From Icerya purchasi (lineage: Eukaryota; Arthropoda; Insecta; Hemiptera; Monophlebidae): a DNA stretch of 64,000 nt. Positions 1 to 13,100 of the stretch are shown here, piece by piece. The translations under genes and the position numbers were made by a program. The stretch is from assembly GCA_039619475.1 (NCBI GenBank), contig CM077116.1:304456464-304520463 (forward strand). Direction: 5' to 3'. Every line of letters starts with the position of its first letter. Within the stretch, counting starts at the first letter, position 1. Below the pieces are notes generated by a model that worked only from the letters and a program-made list of their open reading frames with translations, was not told where the DNA came from and ran no database searches.

Positions 1-519
1 GAATCAAATTAAAGAAAAATTCATAATAATCAAGTATAAGGAATTATCTGATTTCAGTTACAAAATTAAAAATCGTTCGCTTTAGGAAAAAACTTTGAAA
101 GTGTACTTGCGATATTTGTAAACTGGAGCTACAACTGTTATCATCGCCGAAAAGAAAATCTTCGATTACAAGTGGTTTGAATTATAGTTTAATTGTTTCT
201 TAGGTCTAGGACGCCCACACTCTTTGTTTGTTTTTTTCCGCGAGGTGGTGATTTTAATGCGCTACTGTCGCAGATTGCCATTATTAAAAATCCACAACAG
301 AAACGGCTTTATATCGGCTCATTTGGTTGCAGCCTGTAATCAATCTCTATGAAAAGCAGCTGCTACACAACGAATGATGCCAGCTATCAATCATAAATGA
401 CTAATACCAGAACATCAGTTTAGATTTAGAGCTAAGCACGATACACAATAGAATAAGTACATAGTTAACACCACGAAGACATTTCTCGAAAGAAAAAACA
501 AAGGTACTACGACGCCGTT
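1..519. other. Non-coding, nothing recognised
   Basis: AT-rich sequence with stop codons in all frames. I see no conserved domain, repeat or RNA gene. Confidence 0.5.
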
Positions 520-1400
520 AAGCCAGCCTTTCGACAAAGTCTGACACAATGGCCTTTGACAGAAAATTAAACGATATTTTCCTTACAAATTCTATCGGTT
601 GCTTAAATCGTACATGACTAAAAGATCTATGTGAAGTACGGAAACGACTCAATATAAATATGCAGCCGTTCCATAGGGAAGTGTCCTCACTACCTTATTC
701 CTCATTTCCACATCAGATATTCCTCTACACTTTCCAATGTAGAGGTAGCACAATCTTTGCTGATGACTCCGCGATATCATGCTCATACGGACGCCCCGTG
801 AAAGCGCGGAGTACCGTCCAAGCAACAGTTAATGAAATTTCATCACAATAGCTTGTGGAAAATTAATGAAAGTAAAAAGTCCACAGGCTGGTAGTAGTAA
901 CAGAAGAAATGCCGAATAGTGTTGCGATTCCACGAAAAACATATGTAAAATATCTCGCTTGATCAACGTCTAACATGGACGATATAAACGGACTGAATTA
1001 AATGTAAAGCTAAGATACAGTTGGCTACTAAATCGGAAATATCCGCTGAAAATACACTAGTTAATAATCAGATTTTACAGTCAGTTTGGTGTTTCGGATT
1101 AGGGGGGGGGGGGGAGCTGTTACAAGAACATGGCGATTATTCAACGGATGATCCGGAAGAAAATACTCCGACGATGGTTGCGAATGCCCCCAGTGGTAGT
1201 ACGTTATTAATCTAACGTTTCAACTCAGAATCAAGTTTTTGTTTAGGAATCAACAACGACTCAAAGAAATATACGCTCACAGATTAGAAACGCATCCGAA
1301 CAATATGGCGATCGGGCTGTTGTTGGACAATTCGGCTAGAAGTCTGATAGGGTCAAGCCGATCGACCGAAGACAAAAAAATTCTAATAAGACTTCTCTCT
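520..1400 (+). pseudogene. Jockey-like non-LTR retrotransposon, RT to C-terminus, decayed
   Basis: This is the remnant of a LINE reverse transcriptase, the enzyme that copies element RNA at a nicked target site. Seen directly: a palm motif F-A-D-D-S-A-I at 756-776, preceded in shifting frames by pieces resembling the Jockey thumb-side text (LLKSYMTKRSMYVKYG, about 595-650). It is followed by a C-terminal stretch (LVNNQILQSVWCFG, 1054-1095) and a final piece reading HRLETHPNNMAIGLLLDNSA near 1280-1340. Frameshifts and stops separate all of these, so it cannot encode a working protein. A G13 tract (1102-1114) interrupts the C-terminal region. The Jockey assignment rests on the order of motifs and the 'ETHPN' tail, which are typical of that clade. 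Exact ends are not defined and no poly-A tail or target duplication was found. Confidence 0.75.
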
Positions 1401-2995
1401 TAGCATCTATCGCTAGGCAGGCTGCTGTGTGAGCGAGATATTAAAAATTACGGGGCCATCAGCAGCTAGGTGCAATCTGGCTATTGAGGAATAAGAAATT
1501 AACGATTTTCTTGTTCTTTATCTTGGCCAGCACGCAATCGGCAAGCGTATAGTTACGACTTTAATTCGACTACGAAATCGTCGGGTGTTATCGGAATTAA
1601 TTTATTCGACAGGCAACTTAAATCGTTTTAATTAACGGGTTAACTGGTAATTATTAATTTCACTAAGAAAATTCGAAACATCAGGTAACTTCCGTGTCCG
1701 CGCTATTAATGGCGGAACAAGTTGGCGCGACTCAGTAATATTATTCTCGGAGAACATTATATCACCTCTGTCAGATGACAAGCACTTGCAATAAACTTAT
1801 GTTGCCTCTCCGCTTGTTAGTTATCACCTTATCGTTGAACACGAAACTAAACTTTTGACAGCGAGTCCCTTTTATCGTTCACGGTCCTGGCCCCCCGTTT
1901 ATTAATCTCCTCTTCTTTGCTCTTGTTCGATGTACACCGACTTCATCGGTGGTAACTTTAGTCTCGCCAATTTTTTTTCCTTTCAAAGATCGTTGTCACG
2001 TGCTATTTAAAATTATAAGAAATCATCTGTCTATACTACGTTCATCGGACTTATCGCGGATTAATGCGACCCCCGTCGAAAACGACCAAACGTTACCGTA
2101 CAAATTAGTTCCGATCCAAAAGGGGCACCGTAGAGTTACTAGAACAAATTTTCTCCCGTCCCTGAATTGTAACGGTATTTGAATAATACTGACTTAAATA
2201 TTGACGCAATTAAATAATTAGCTCCTCACGAAGTTTCCATCGGTAAGGGGGTATATATTAAAATGTATACTTAGTTGTGTTTTTTTTTTAATTTCACAGC
2301 AATGTAAACGAAAAAGAAGAAGGGGGCGATATGAATAATGCGGAAGTTTCAGTTTTTTCACGTTTCAGAGTAATTGTTGCCTAATTTTCTTTTAAATCTA
2401 TTCGGACTGCTTGAATATAATTTTTAATCGGATAATCGGGTTTAAACCGAATTCTACTTCAAACACCGTCATTTAACCAGCTGCGTCACGGTCGCTTAAT
2501 AAACTCGAAGCTAATGGAACTGTTGACGTTAACTTGTTTTTTTTTTTTTTTTTTTTTTCTGGTCCCCAATTTGTAATACGATGCGATAAATATATTTAGA
2601 AAATTTATACCAATATAATTTATATAAATAACAGGTCTGTCCTGAGCCCGTCCATTTAAGTTTACGGAACCCTGACAGACTGTTTTACAATGTTAATAAT
2701 AATTAGTATTCCTTAAATATTAATATTATTACAGAGGTGTACATGTACTTTACGGTGATTTATTTCGGCTATCGTAAAACTATTGAATATATTGTAAATA
2801 GCTTAGTTACACTAATTGATCAGGGCTAATATTGCTAAAATCTGTATTACTAACAGCCGGAAATGATATTATCAGGAAAGTTACACGTTACGCAGTTATT
2901 TGAGTGTGCAATTTTATGATTATGTAAATAATCTTTAAATAGGCCGTGTTAAGTAAGAAATTGTAGATTAAAAATAATTTGGCGTAAATACTGTA
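1401..2995. other. Non-coding, nothing recognised
   Basis: AT-rich DNA containing a T22 run (2537-2558) and a small hairpin near 2632-2690 (arms related to ACAGTCTGTC). No gene or element could be supported. Confidence 0.5.
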
Positions 2996-3700
2996 TTTTT
3001 TTTTTTTTCACCACTCCGGTCTTAGAACCACAATTGGCGCTGCTGTTTGGTTAACTAAATCTTGACTTTTTCTATGTTAAACAATTAATTCCTCATATCT
3101 CTTCTCATTAGAAAAAGACATGATTTTTAACTAATATACTAATAACTTACTATTATTTTACGTTACACACAATATACAATATTTATCACACTAAAAAAAA
3201 GAAAACTTTTACAAATTAAGTCCATTTTATGACATTGCTCAACACAAATTAGGTTTGAGCGAGTGAAATTAATTCCGTGGATGCTGTTTTAATTTGCTCA
3301 TCCGGGTAATGCGTCTCTACACCAGTATCTCTTGAGTCTTCTCCGCGGATTCCCAACGAGAGATGAACAGAACATGCTGGACGCTTCTATGTTTTCACTG
3401 AGTTCAAGTTTACTAAAGAACGTACCGTATCGAAGTTTGTAATAGTCTTGCACGAATGGGATCTTCAAATCGTGATGGAGTGATCTATTGGACACGAAAT
3501 AAGGAGCGTTGGCAACTTGTCTGAGTATTTTAGACTGAAGCTGTTGAATTCTGTTGATATTGCTCTTGGACGTTGCGCCATATACTTCGATACCATACCG
3601 CCATACTGGCGCCAGTACGGATAGATTAGTCTTCTGCAAGACATGCTCACTGCAGACTTCCTTCCCATAAGGCTATTTAAGATTTGAAGTCTTGAGCGAA
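2996..3700 (-). pseudogene. Jockey-like LINE 3' end with A-tail, 5' truncated
   Basis: On the minus strand 3639-3298 encodes about 113 residues typical of the last part of a Jockey-clade reverse transcriptase. It has a VWRYGIEVYGATSKSN block, an IQQLQSKILRQVANAPYFV block, LHHDLKIPFV, and an arginine-rich end (RRRLKRYWCRD). These follow the family's conserved order after the palm domain. The plus-strand T13 at 2996-3008 would be the poly-A tail of this minus-strand insertion, which fixes the 3' end. The 5' side fades out near 3700, as expected for a 5'-truncated LINE copy. No RT palm is present. It belongs to the same broad clade as the element at 520-1400 but is inserted in the opposite orientation. 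Confidence 0.8.
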
Positions 3701-3939
3701 TGTTTTGCCTTGTGTACGCGACCGTGGGTCCTCCATGTTAGACGTCAATCCATTGTTAATCCAAATAAAAAAAATACTATATTATGTAGTCTGCCATCTA
3801 CGGTTGGAAAAAATGTTTTAGCTATACACCATTATATTCGTCTGTCTGAAATTTATTATTATAATATTTATCTAAATAAGTGTTTAAACGGTTTAAGCGT
3901 TAACGATGTTTTTTCCTGTATTAAGTAAGGTTGATGATA

Positions 3940-4830
3940 CTGTACGTTATGGAATTCATGATTTTTAACATTAGTTTTTATTAAAAATATGTTAATACGT
4001 TTCTGTATTTCGTAAGTTAATGGGGGGGGGGTTATTACCAGCAATGACAGCGCTTGCCATGTAGCTGGTAGTTCAATAAGCTTTAATAATTTTCACTGCA
4101 ATAACAAAACTTTTTAATATATTTTGAAATCTCTTAATTCTTAAAATATCTATATATTATATATTACACTACTATAAAGTATGTGAGGCAATATTACGCT
4201 TTTATATAATGTTATTATTCCCTTCTTGTAATTTAATCGGTTATTATTATTATAAAATTTGTTAAATATAATTAAAAATGTATTTAGAGTTTTTTAGTGA
4301 TATAGTGAAAATGATTATAAAATTTTAAGTTATTGTCTATTAATATACCTACAAAGTATTTGGTTTGACTAATCATACTTATATTTAATCCGTATTGGAG
4401 CAAATTTAATCTTTTATCCTTTAAGTTAAACAACATGTAAGTTCGCTTAGATTCGATAATATTAAGAATTAAATTGTTCCAACCATTTCACGATTTCTGT
4501 ATAAACCTGGTAAACTTTATTTTCCAATACATTTTCATTCTTATCGGCTAATTGCAATATCATCTACGAAAGTGAAAATGTTTACATCAGTGGGTAATCA
4601 CACATTTGAGAGAAAACTATGTTCCACAAGTACGGTCCTAAAACAGACGCTTGCGGAGTACTCCTATAACGGTTTCTTGATTTTTTGAATAATTACCGAT
4701 TTGTAATACAGTGTAGCGATTTTCGAGATTTACAATGTTCAACATGCCATTATGTAATCCTAGTTCCTTTAATAATGCAAGTAATCTATTTAAATCTAAA
4801 CTGTCGAAAAGCCTTTGTTATATCAAGAGT
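3940..4830 (-). pseudogene. CR1-like LINE reverse transcriptase remnant
   Basis: The minus strand reads, with frameshifts, through a reverse transcriptase. From high to low coordinates: a 'KAFDSLDLNRLLALLKELG' block near 4825-4745, a degenerate G-V-P-Q-A-S-V-L-G-P motif near 4670-4625, an F-V-D-D-I-A-I palm motif at about 4552-4571, 'KWLEQFN' near 4480, and a 'SQTKYFVGILIDNNLKF' block near 4370-4320. This order (fingers, GVPQGS, F-x-D-D, KTKYLG) is diagnostic of non-LTR RT. Several frameshifts and stops show it is dead. The clade is inferred from the wording of the blocks; Rex or L2 is possible. The region 3700-3940 between this and the Jockey tail is not resolved. Confidence 0.7.
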
Positions 4831-5690
4831 AAGTAAGCATGTACGGTAATTTTTATTTTTGTATATTTTTTTTTTGGTTTGTTAAAGATTCTGTATAGCC
4901 AATTCAGATGATCGCGAAGAGAAAAATGAATAAAGATCATTTAATGTCTGTTCTATTTATTATTTATTAATTTCGATTATATGACGGGAAAGAAACTATT
5001 TTGTGGTTTTCTGCTAATATGTAATTTCGTCCCCTAATTAATAGTCTTTAAAATAATTATCTTTGTTTTTGCACTTAATTAGCGTTTATTTTGCGTTTAA
5101 TTGTGTAGTTCCAGAAATAAAATAAAAATTTCTACTACCGTCTCTGTACTGAAAGTTTTGTACAATATAATTTCCTCGCAGGAAATTAAGAGAAGAAAAA
5201 AATAAAAGGGGAGGAAATGAAGACGAAAAATTGTTCTAATGACAGGAAATTACTATTGAAATTACCGAGAATGCACAGATTGGGTTTCTTTAGAATTGTG
5301 AAATTTCACTCTATAATAATATGATATCTTAAATTAGTATTGTCAAAACGAAATCGTTATTTAAATAAATAAAAGCGTATATGCACCGGCAGAAAAATTA
5401 ATTTCGTTCGTATAATTGGTTTCTTTTTTTTTATTTTGCTCATTTATCATTTTAGGTTATCAATAGAACATTATTGTTAAAAATAAAAATATTTCGTAAA
5501 TATTCAAATGACAACTGGTGATAAACGTGAAGAATTTCCTGACGATCACTGATTATAATTATATCGCATTAAGTAGCAGTTACGATTAAATATTTTTCTG
5601 GAACAGTTGTATTTATTAGATAACTAAGACGAAAAATTTAAAACGCTAGAAAAAATTAATAAATAATTATATGAAAATTTATCGATATTT
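4831..5690. other. Non-coding, nothing recognised
   Basis: Very AT-rich DNA without a supported feature. Confidence 0.5.
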
Positions 5691-5788
5691 TTCGGAGACA
5701 AACGACTTTCTTATTTCACGGTGACTACGAATTAAAGTTAGAAGTATACCATGGTCACCGTGAAATAAGAAAGCCGTTTGTCTCCGAA
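5691..5788. repeat. Near-perfect palindrome (35-bp arms), possible MITE
   Basis: Left arm 5691-5725 and right arm 5754-5788 are inverted copies matching at 34 of 35 bases, separated by a 28-bp loop. The arms begin TTCGGAGACAAACG and end TTTCACGGTGAC. Weaker inverted similarity continues outward (ATCGATATT versus the complement of the sequence after 5788). The copy at 13781-13887 has the same arm length and shares the TTTCGGAGACA and CACGGTGA words, so the two belong to one family. It may be a tiny foldback transposon or a structured RNA source. No target duplication is clear. Confidence 0.85.
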
Positions 5789-5810
5789 ACACGTCGATGA
5801 ATATTTATAG

Positions 5811-5838
<28 letters not shown>
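5811..5838. repeat. (AT)n microsatellite
   Basis: Uninterrupted alternating AT just right of the palindrome at 5691-5788. Confidence 0.95.
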
Positions 5839-5841
<3 letters not shown>

Positions 5842-7940
5842 CATTAACTAAGTTCTCTCCGTACATTATGAGTTTTTATGTTAGTTTTTCGATAAATAAC
5901 ACGAAGCATTCGGTAAATCGTAAGCATTAATTTTTAATTATAGATTTTAGTTGTAAGCATAATTCCATTTATAATTAAGGGAGCATATACTTTAATCAGA
6001 CGTCATTAATGAGCGAGAAGAAATCAAAATAAGCAGGTACAGATTAATAACACAGATGAAGATAGTACTATAAATACAAACTCTTCTGATGAATTATCAA
6101 GGTACCGTATTTTTTTCTCCTGGCCCGGCGCGAAAAAGTACGATCTTACACTATTGTATAAATTAAATGTCACCTACCTTTCCATTAATTTTAAAAAAAT
6201 TCCAATTTTGTTTTACTTTTATAAATCTCGGTGTCGTGTTCGTAGCGAACCACCGATAATGGTGTTCATAGCGACCATCGGATTTTTTTTTTATTATTAT
6301 TATTATATTTGACTTGCATGTTCAAAACGACCGGCAGACATTTTTATTACTATTGTTACATATATGCGAACTAGAGCGGCCAAGTTATTTTGTTAAAACT
6401 GCTAGAAATTATAGTACATGATTAGAAGCGTACTCATATTTAATCATTAACATTTTGTTTTTAACTAAAAATATTGAGCATTCACACAACCAGTGCATTT
6501 TGTTAGAAAAAATAAACTGGATGTGAGTACATTTCCATATTCATTTATTATAATTTTACATTAACCAAAATTATATACATTGCCTAGGCATTTTGAATTA
6601 AATTACATTTTTATAATATCGTGTATACCGTTACATGTTAATGTGTTAATATAGAAATATCAAGTGTTTAAAGTAAATAATAACGAATTTAGATATTACA
6701 TAATTTATAAGAGAACCGTAACAGAATATGATCGCAGTTCATTATAATATCAGAGATTTCCAGGAAATTACCTTCGCGGTCTCTTTTGGTTACACTATGA
6801 ACACGTAACCATAAATCTCAGGTATCTATTCAAAGGCCCCAGCTTCATTTTACAAAAAAAAAAAAAAAAAAAAAGAAATTCTTAAAAGAAAACAACAAAA
6901 AAACAATGTTTCTACAAAAATTACAGTAAAGAAATTATAGTTATTTTCGTAGAAATTTTATACCCAGGTGTAAAAACAGGTATAATTCTCAGAAACATTG
7001 GTGTAATATTTTTCCGCGGACAGTTTTATAGCAAGCATTTAGATTGCGTGTAATTTCATAAACTCGTTCCTTATTTATGATACTGTACTCGATTCTTTCG
7101 ACTTTTATATTTGAAAAATATTCAAAATAATACGTTAATTCGTTCAGATTCGCAGGCATACATATAATGTAACTGAAGTCCTCGCTCGAAAAAAAAAAAA
7201 TGAAAAAAACTTTTAATGGCGAGATTATAAAGTTTCCGTTAGATTATATGAACATAATTCGGTGATATTCAATGAATTCCTTTACATGTGCGAATTCTCG
7301 TAGCTTACCTGACAAATTCGTAAATATAAATTAAATTAAACCCTGCAGCAAAAGGAAAAACGAATTAAAAACCGAAAATGCGAATTATACGATTTTATCA
7401 GCGGTAGAAACGCGTTCAATCAAAACCAAAATAGAAATTCATAGCACGCGGTTCAAACAAAGAAAACTTGGAACCAGATTATATAAAGTTTGTGTCCAGA
7501 CTAAGTCATCTTGGGGACCATATTTCGGCCGCACTCGAATCACCGGACGTTTGCAGGTATAAAATATAAAAAAACGAACGAAAATGACACATTTTTAAAA
7601 TGATATCTAAAATCTGCCAACGAAAAATACTACACCTATTTATCTATTAAAAATATTTCCTCCGTGACAACGGTTTGTTAAAAAATACTCCAGAATAGGC
7701 CAGGTTAATTTTTGAAATATGTATGTATATAACTGTTCAAACTTCCAGTTTCATTTTTCGTTTGCGAAACAAATATTATATACTACTTTTGATAAATAAC
7801 ACTGTGATACATATTTATTTGTTCACATTTTATTTCTCAAAATTTAAAATACGCAACAAACAGCACACTTTGCATCACAATAAACATTTTCAATAACCGT
7901 TTAATTTAAATCCCATTTGGATCTAAAAACAGCAAACGCA
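5839..7940. other. Non-coding AT-rich DNA
   Basis: Contains an A-rich run near 6854-6874 and a pair of short related words at 6236-6283 (GTTCGTAGCGA and GTTCATAGCGA). A small open, GC-richer patch at 7470-7557 ends at a GT. I could not support it as an exon. Confidence 0.5.
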
Positions 7941-8053
7941 TGTGATTTTCGTAAATATATAAAGAATTTATGGTTTTCATAAATATGTATATAAAGGAAT
8001 GTGGTTTTCGTTAATATATAAAGGAATGTGGGTTTTCGTTAATATATAAAGGG
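7941..8053. repeat. Degenerate tandem repeat, about 28 bp x 4
   Basis: Four successive units resemble TGTGGTTTTCGTTAATATAT followed by AAAGGAA. The two right-hand units are nearly identical and the left two are more diverged, as in a young local expansion. Confidence 0.8.
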
Positions 8054-9808
8054 AGATACTTTCGATATTTTAGCTTCAAATTTAAATTATCGGGGAGGGT
8101 GCTGGAAACTTGCGAAGTTCGAAGAAAGTTTTTTTTTTTTTTGCGGGCGTTATATTAATGAAAAACACGAGTTTCATGAAATATAATATGCCGTGCACTG
8201 AAAATTCTACATATTCAGTTAGAAATTATTGTAATTTACACATTATTCCGTATACTATTCGTGCAAAAAATTATTCTTTATTTTTATACAGCATTCCCGT
8301 TGATTGTGACGTTTCCAGATTGTTAAAAATATTTAGATTAAGCTAACCGCACCGCTAACGGGATGATAGCTGATTTTTCGCAAACCTTTAAGGAGGTTTT
8401 TTTTCGAGCAATTACAGTTCCGTTATTCCAAATAGCAAACGTTCCATCGAGATACGATAAGACATGTTGGAAGTCACCGAAAAAGCGACTTTTACTCATT
8501 TTATTCCATCATCCGATTTTATAAAATCGGCGTATTTTTTTTTGTTTTTTTTTGAAAGGCAGTGCGCAATTCGAATTCTCAGCGGACGGGCTATTTCGGG
8601 TCTGGTGTGCAATTCGACTGTTCCCGATATTTCATACAGTCACGTATTAAGAAGCTCAGTCAAGCATGATATTTCACGCGCTGAGGATTCCCGGGTAAAG
8701 TTAATTTTTACGTTTACATAATACTAAATTCAAAACAAAGAAATCTGATTTTTCGCGCCACAAAGAAGGAGAGACACATCAGTTTTCATGGTTATTTTTA
8801 TGAACTTTTCGCCGACTTTGAAAGTTTCCTTAAGGAAATGAAATACGGTTTCCTTTAGCAGCCAAATAGCAAAAAAAATATCTTTTTCAAAAATTTAGAA
8901 TATAAAGTTGAAAGCTCAGCTATATAGGTTATTCTATAAGGCGGTCCTTTATGCATATATTTGGAATACGTTTTGGTCTCTTCAATCTTTTTACTCGGGC
9001 TATTGCTTACGTGAACATCCCCTTTTTTTTTTTTTTTTTTTTTTTGCTGTTTTTGGCGTAAAAAATAGGATCTATATAATTTTTTAATTTTATGAAAGAA
9101 CTTCTGCGTTTTGTTTTATATTTTGAATTTCACTTTTAACGAGTTATTATCTGGTGATGAGTTATGAATTTTTTAAGGGTGATTTATGAGGTCGTTTTAA
9201 AATTATATATTCTTGACGGTTTTTTTTTTTTTTTGAGGTTTTTACCGCCCAGGGTAATCGGTTAGAGGAGAATTTTAATCGTAATTAATGATCCAATTTC
9301 GAAATTTATAAGTCAAATCGTTCATGAGCTCTATTTTGCATATTTTAATTAAATATTTTTATCGTTTCCGAACAATCTCATATTAGGATTCCCCGTTAAT
9401 TAGATGTGCATGGAATCCTAAAAATTGTTCCCCGATGCAGTATCGAATTGCAATAGGGAGTATATTAGTTGATACTGGGATATAGATGCAATAGCAGACA
9501 AGAGGGAGCGATTGTTAAGAATACTTTAAAAAATTGATACGTACATTACTAATAATATCAGTAAGAGATCCGGGGTATCAACATGGAACTGTCCTGTATC
9601 AGTTTTTGTCAAATCCAGCGATGTGTCTAACTGAAATAATTAAAAGTTAGTTAATTAAAAAAATTATCTCGAATATTATTCGATAATAATGAGCTGTAAA
9701 AACTGGTACGTTTTTTCCCAACAATGGGTTCCGCGCAGTCACGATGAGCTATAGATTAGATTTATTTTAAATTCACAACCGTTGTAGCCAGATTAAAACG
9801 TTATTTTT
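8054..9808. other. Non-coding, T-tract rich
   Basis: Several T runs of 10-22 bases (for example 9020-9045). Open frames here have no recognisable domain. Confidence 0.5.
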
Positions 9809-10181
9809 AAATAAAATTCAAATAAAATTCAAATAAAATCCAAATAAAATTCAAATAAAATCCAAATAAAATTCAAATAAAATCCAAATAAAATTCAAAT
9901 AAAATCCAAATAAAATTCAAATAAAATCCAAATAAAATTCAAATAAAATCCAAATAAAATTCAAATAAAATCCAAATAAAATTCAAATAAAATCCAAATA
10001 AAATTCAAATAAAATCCAAATAAAATTCAAATAAAATCCAAATAAAATTCAAATAAAATCCAAATAAAATTCAAATAAAATCCAAATAAAATTCAAATAA
10101 AATCCAAATAAAATTCAAATAAAATCCAAATAAAATTCAAATAAAATCCAAATAAAATTCAAATAAAATTCGAATAAAATT
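9809..10181. repeat. Minisatellite, 11-bp unit in a 22-bp dimer
   Basis: About 34 head-to-tail copies of AAATAAAATYC. After the first units, AAATAAAATTC and AAATAAAATCC alternate strictly, so the true amplified unit is the 22-bp dimer. The array is close to perfect in its interior. The edges carry variants (two TTC units in a row at the left; TTC, TTCG and an ATTA ending at the right), which is normal for arrays that homogenise from the centre. Confidence 0.97.
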
Positions 10182-13100
10182 ATATTTCTGTGACTTCGGT
10201 GTATCGCAAAAAATCGAAAAATGTTAAGATTCACTTAAATTTCGATTTTATATTTAACCCCATTTATTAATGACCATTATTAATATCGTGAATCGAAATT
10301 TCTAATTAATGCAGGTTTTAACGCTGCCTCTTTTTTCTCGCTAAATTATCGAAAGTACGAAACATTTTTTTCACGTAATAATCTACAAGTTTAATAGATT
10401 ACATACCTTTAGAATGTGCTGCTCATTATCTTTTCATAATGTGTTCGTTACATTGTACAATCTGTAAATAAATCAAACAAATAAAACAAATAAAACAAAT
10501 AAAACAAAAAAAATCTGACGTGGTAAGACCGAAAATGTGCGTGTGCGTGAGATCCTGTTGTCGGCCGGGGATGAATACTACGAAGTCCGGTCGAGTGAAA
10601 GGCTCGCCATGTCCGCAGAAATGATTGTATGACTGGTCAACGAGAAAAGAAAGAAAGAAATCATCAAAAATACACGGATTATTCAGTCGTTTTTTTTTTT
10701 TACCTTTTTCTGGAATTATTGTTTTTTGAAGTCTTCCGAACGCGGCGGAAACATCAGAAAAAATTAAGCCGTTCGAGATATTACGATCGTGTTATTGATT
10801 AACTGGTTCGCTCGGAAATTCGGTTGACGTGAACGTGAACGCCCCGAGTAAGAAACATGGCGGAACTTGAACAGAAGTAAAATCTGGACTCAAAAATAAA
10901 GGATTCTACAACTATTATTATCGATTGCAGTCTTGACCGCTCGAAAGCTCGATTGAATGGATTACGGGTCACCACCGACAACGATGCGTACCATTTTGTA
11001 TTTAAATAATACTTTTTTCATTCTTGTATATTTGGAATGTATTAATTGTGTATTTTCAGCGGTCAGTCATAATACAACATTTTTTAAAGAACAACTCAAT
11101 ATATAATTTTTTATCAAGAATAATTAATGTAATTTTACGTCCACGGTATTTAGGAGAGCGCTGAAGGCGTAACTAAATAATATCGTTACATTTTATCGGG
11201 GGTGGAGGCCTAATTAACGGTAGTAAATGTATGAAATCCAACGATGATAAATTGGAGTCCCATCGAATAATCTGAATTCAGAAAGTAATAATAAATGATA
11301 ACAATTAGACACTTTGATTCTTAATGTTAGGTGAAAAACCGGGGGGGGGGCTTTCTATTAACGTTGAAATTGCGTTTTGAAGGTGAATTTTAATCGTGAA
11401 TGTTGCTACATTGTCGTTTGTTTTATTCGCGTTCTTATTACAGGGCCAGTTTTGTTTACTATTTGACCTTTTCGCAATTTCACGATGGTAAACAATAAAA
11501 TCACGACAAAAAATTCTTCGGTACTAAAATGAGGTCGCCGCTATCGTTTCATTTTATCGCGCTTAACGCGTGAAATGGAAAAGATTTCCATTACATTGCC
11601 GGCGTTTTGTAGTGCGTAGAATCCGGATAAAAATTGAAATAAAAGCGATAATATTGAGAATGGCTTTGAAAGTTGCAACATACGGCGTCGTGCAACAATG
11701 TGGATCGTGTTGTAGCCTTCACTATCAAAACACCAATACTACCACACTACACCTTGTTAAAACTCATAGAAAAAATGAATGAATAGAAAGTTTTGCAATT
11801 TTTCAGATTATTTATTCCCTTCGCAGAGTGTAAATGTTTAAAATTTATTTAAAAAACTGCACGTAAATAATATGATTTACGGCGAAACCACTGTGATTTT
11901 TTATATAATTGCAAAAAAAATTCTGTTTTTTTTTTTTTTTGTTTTTTTTTGACCCAACGCGCAAAATTATCTGTAGTCTTTCCTCCCTGTCAAAAATAGC
12001 AACTCCGCTTCGGAATAAATTCAAAAAACCGGAGGAATTTAATGAAAATGAGATTATCAGTGAAAATACACGCGATGAAGTCGGTTTTTGCTGAATGTAC
12101 CAAAAAATTCATAAAGTGTTTTTGTCGTATCAGCTTCTAGATGTAATTTTCAACGACCTTTAAAACGACAAATTATCAAATTAAATTAAATTAAAAAAAA
12201 AAAAAATGCTGTTGCTCCACATGAAACATTGATCTATAGGATGGCTGTTGTGTGGCCAGCGGTATTTTGGTCTACGCTCAAGTTACACCTTGATTTATAT
12301 CATAACAAAGAAATCGGGAGAAACGGGGAAAGAAGTAATACATTACGAAAATAAAACCTATTCTTTTTTTCCCCCTAAAATTGCGCTTTTTCCAGTACAG
12401 TGTGCATATTATAGTCAGGCCATCGAACGCTTCTCAAAAAAGGTTACTTGAAAAATCCGTGCAAATGCCGCGAGTTACTAAAAAAAGGTCCGTATTTCCT
12501 AACCTCGCACAAGGAAAATACGGTGGAGTTAGGTCTCTGGCCTTTAATGAGCAGCGGCGGCCTTGTAGGAAAATATTATTAAATTAAAAACTTAAACCGA
12601 CATCGCCTTTGCTTTTGTTGATTCTTTTGCTTCCGTGTCGCGCCGCCATGACAAAATTCTTCTTTTACCAGTGCCGTTGTACATTTTCCGAAATCTGCTC
12701 GATGCATTAAAATTACAGACCCGCTAGAAACTCGTCCAGGTCATTATACCGACTCTCTTCTTTTGCTTTCTGGTACAGCAGTATAAACGGGAAAAATAAA
12801 TCTTAAATGAAAGATGTATCGGAGAGAAAATCAAAATGAGCGTTCGAAAAACCAACGCCGATCTCAAATTGTGTATCGCCCAAAGTTTATCAATATTACT
12901 GGAACGGATTACATGACACGCGACATATTTCAGTGCAGAAGCAAAAACCTATTAAGCAGAAGACAAGGGAATAAGTCGCATGCTCGAAATCGAATTAGTT
13001 TGCGAAAACGAATTACGTCGTTTTTAAAAATGTATCTAAAATTATACTGTTTCAGGGGAAAAAATCTGTTTCTCTAGTCTATTATACATACATACGAGTA

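Noticed and set aside
9809..10181. CRISPR-like array
   Set aside because: Units are contiguous 11/22-bp repeats without unique spacers, in a eukaryotic context.
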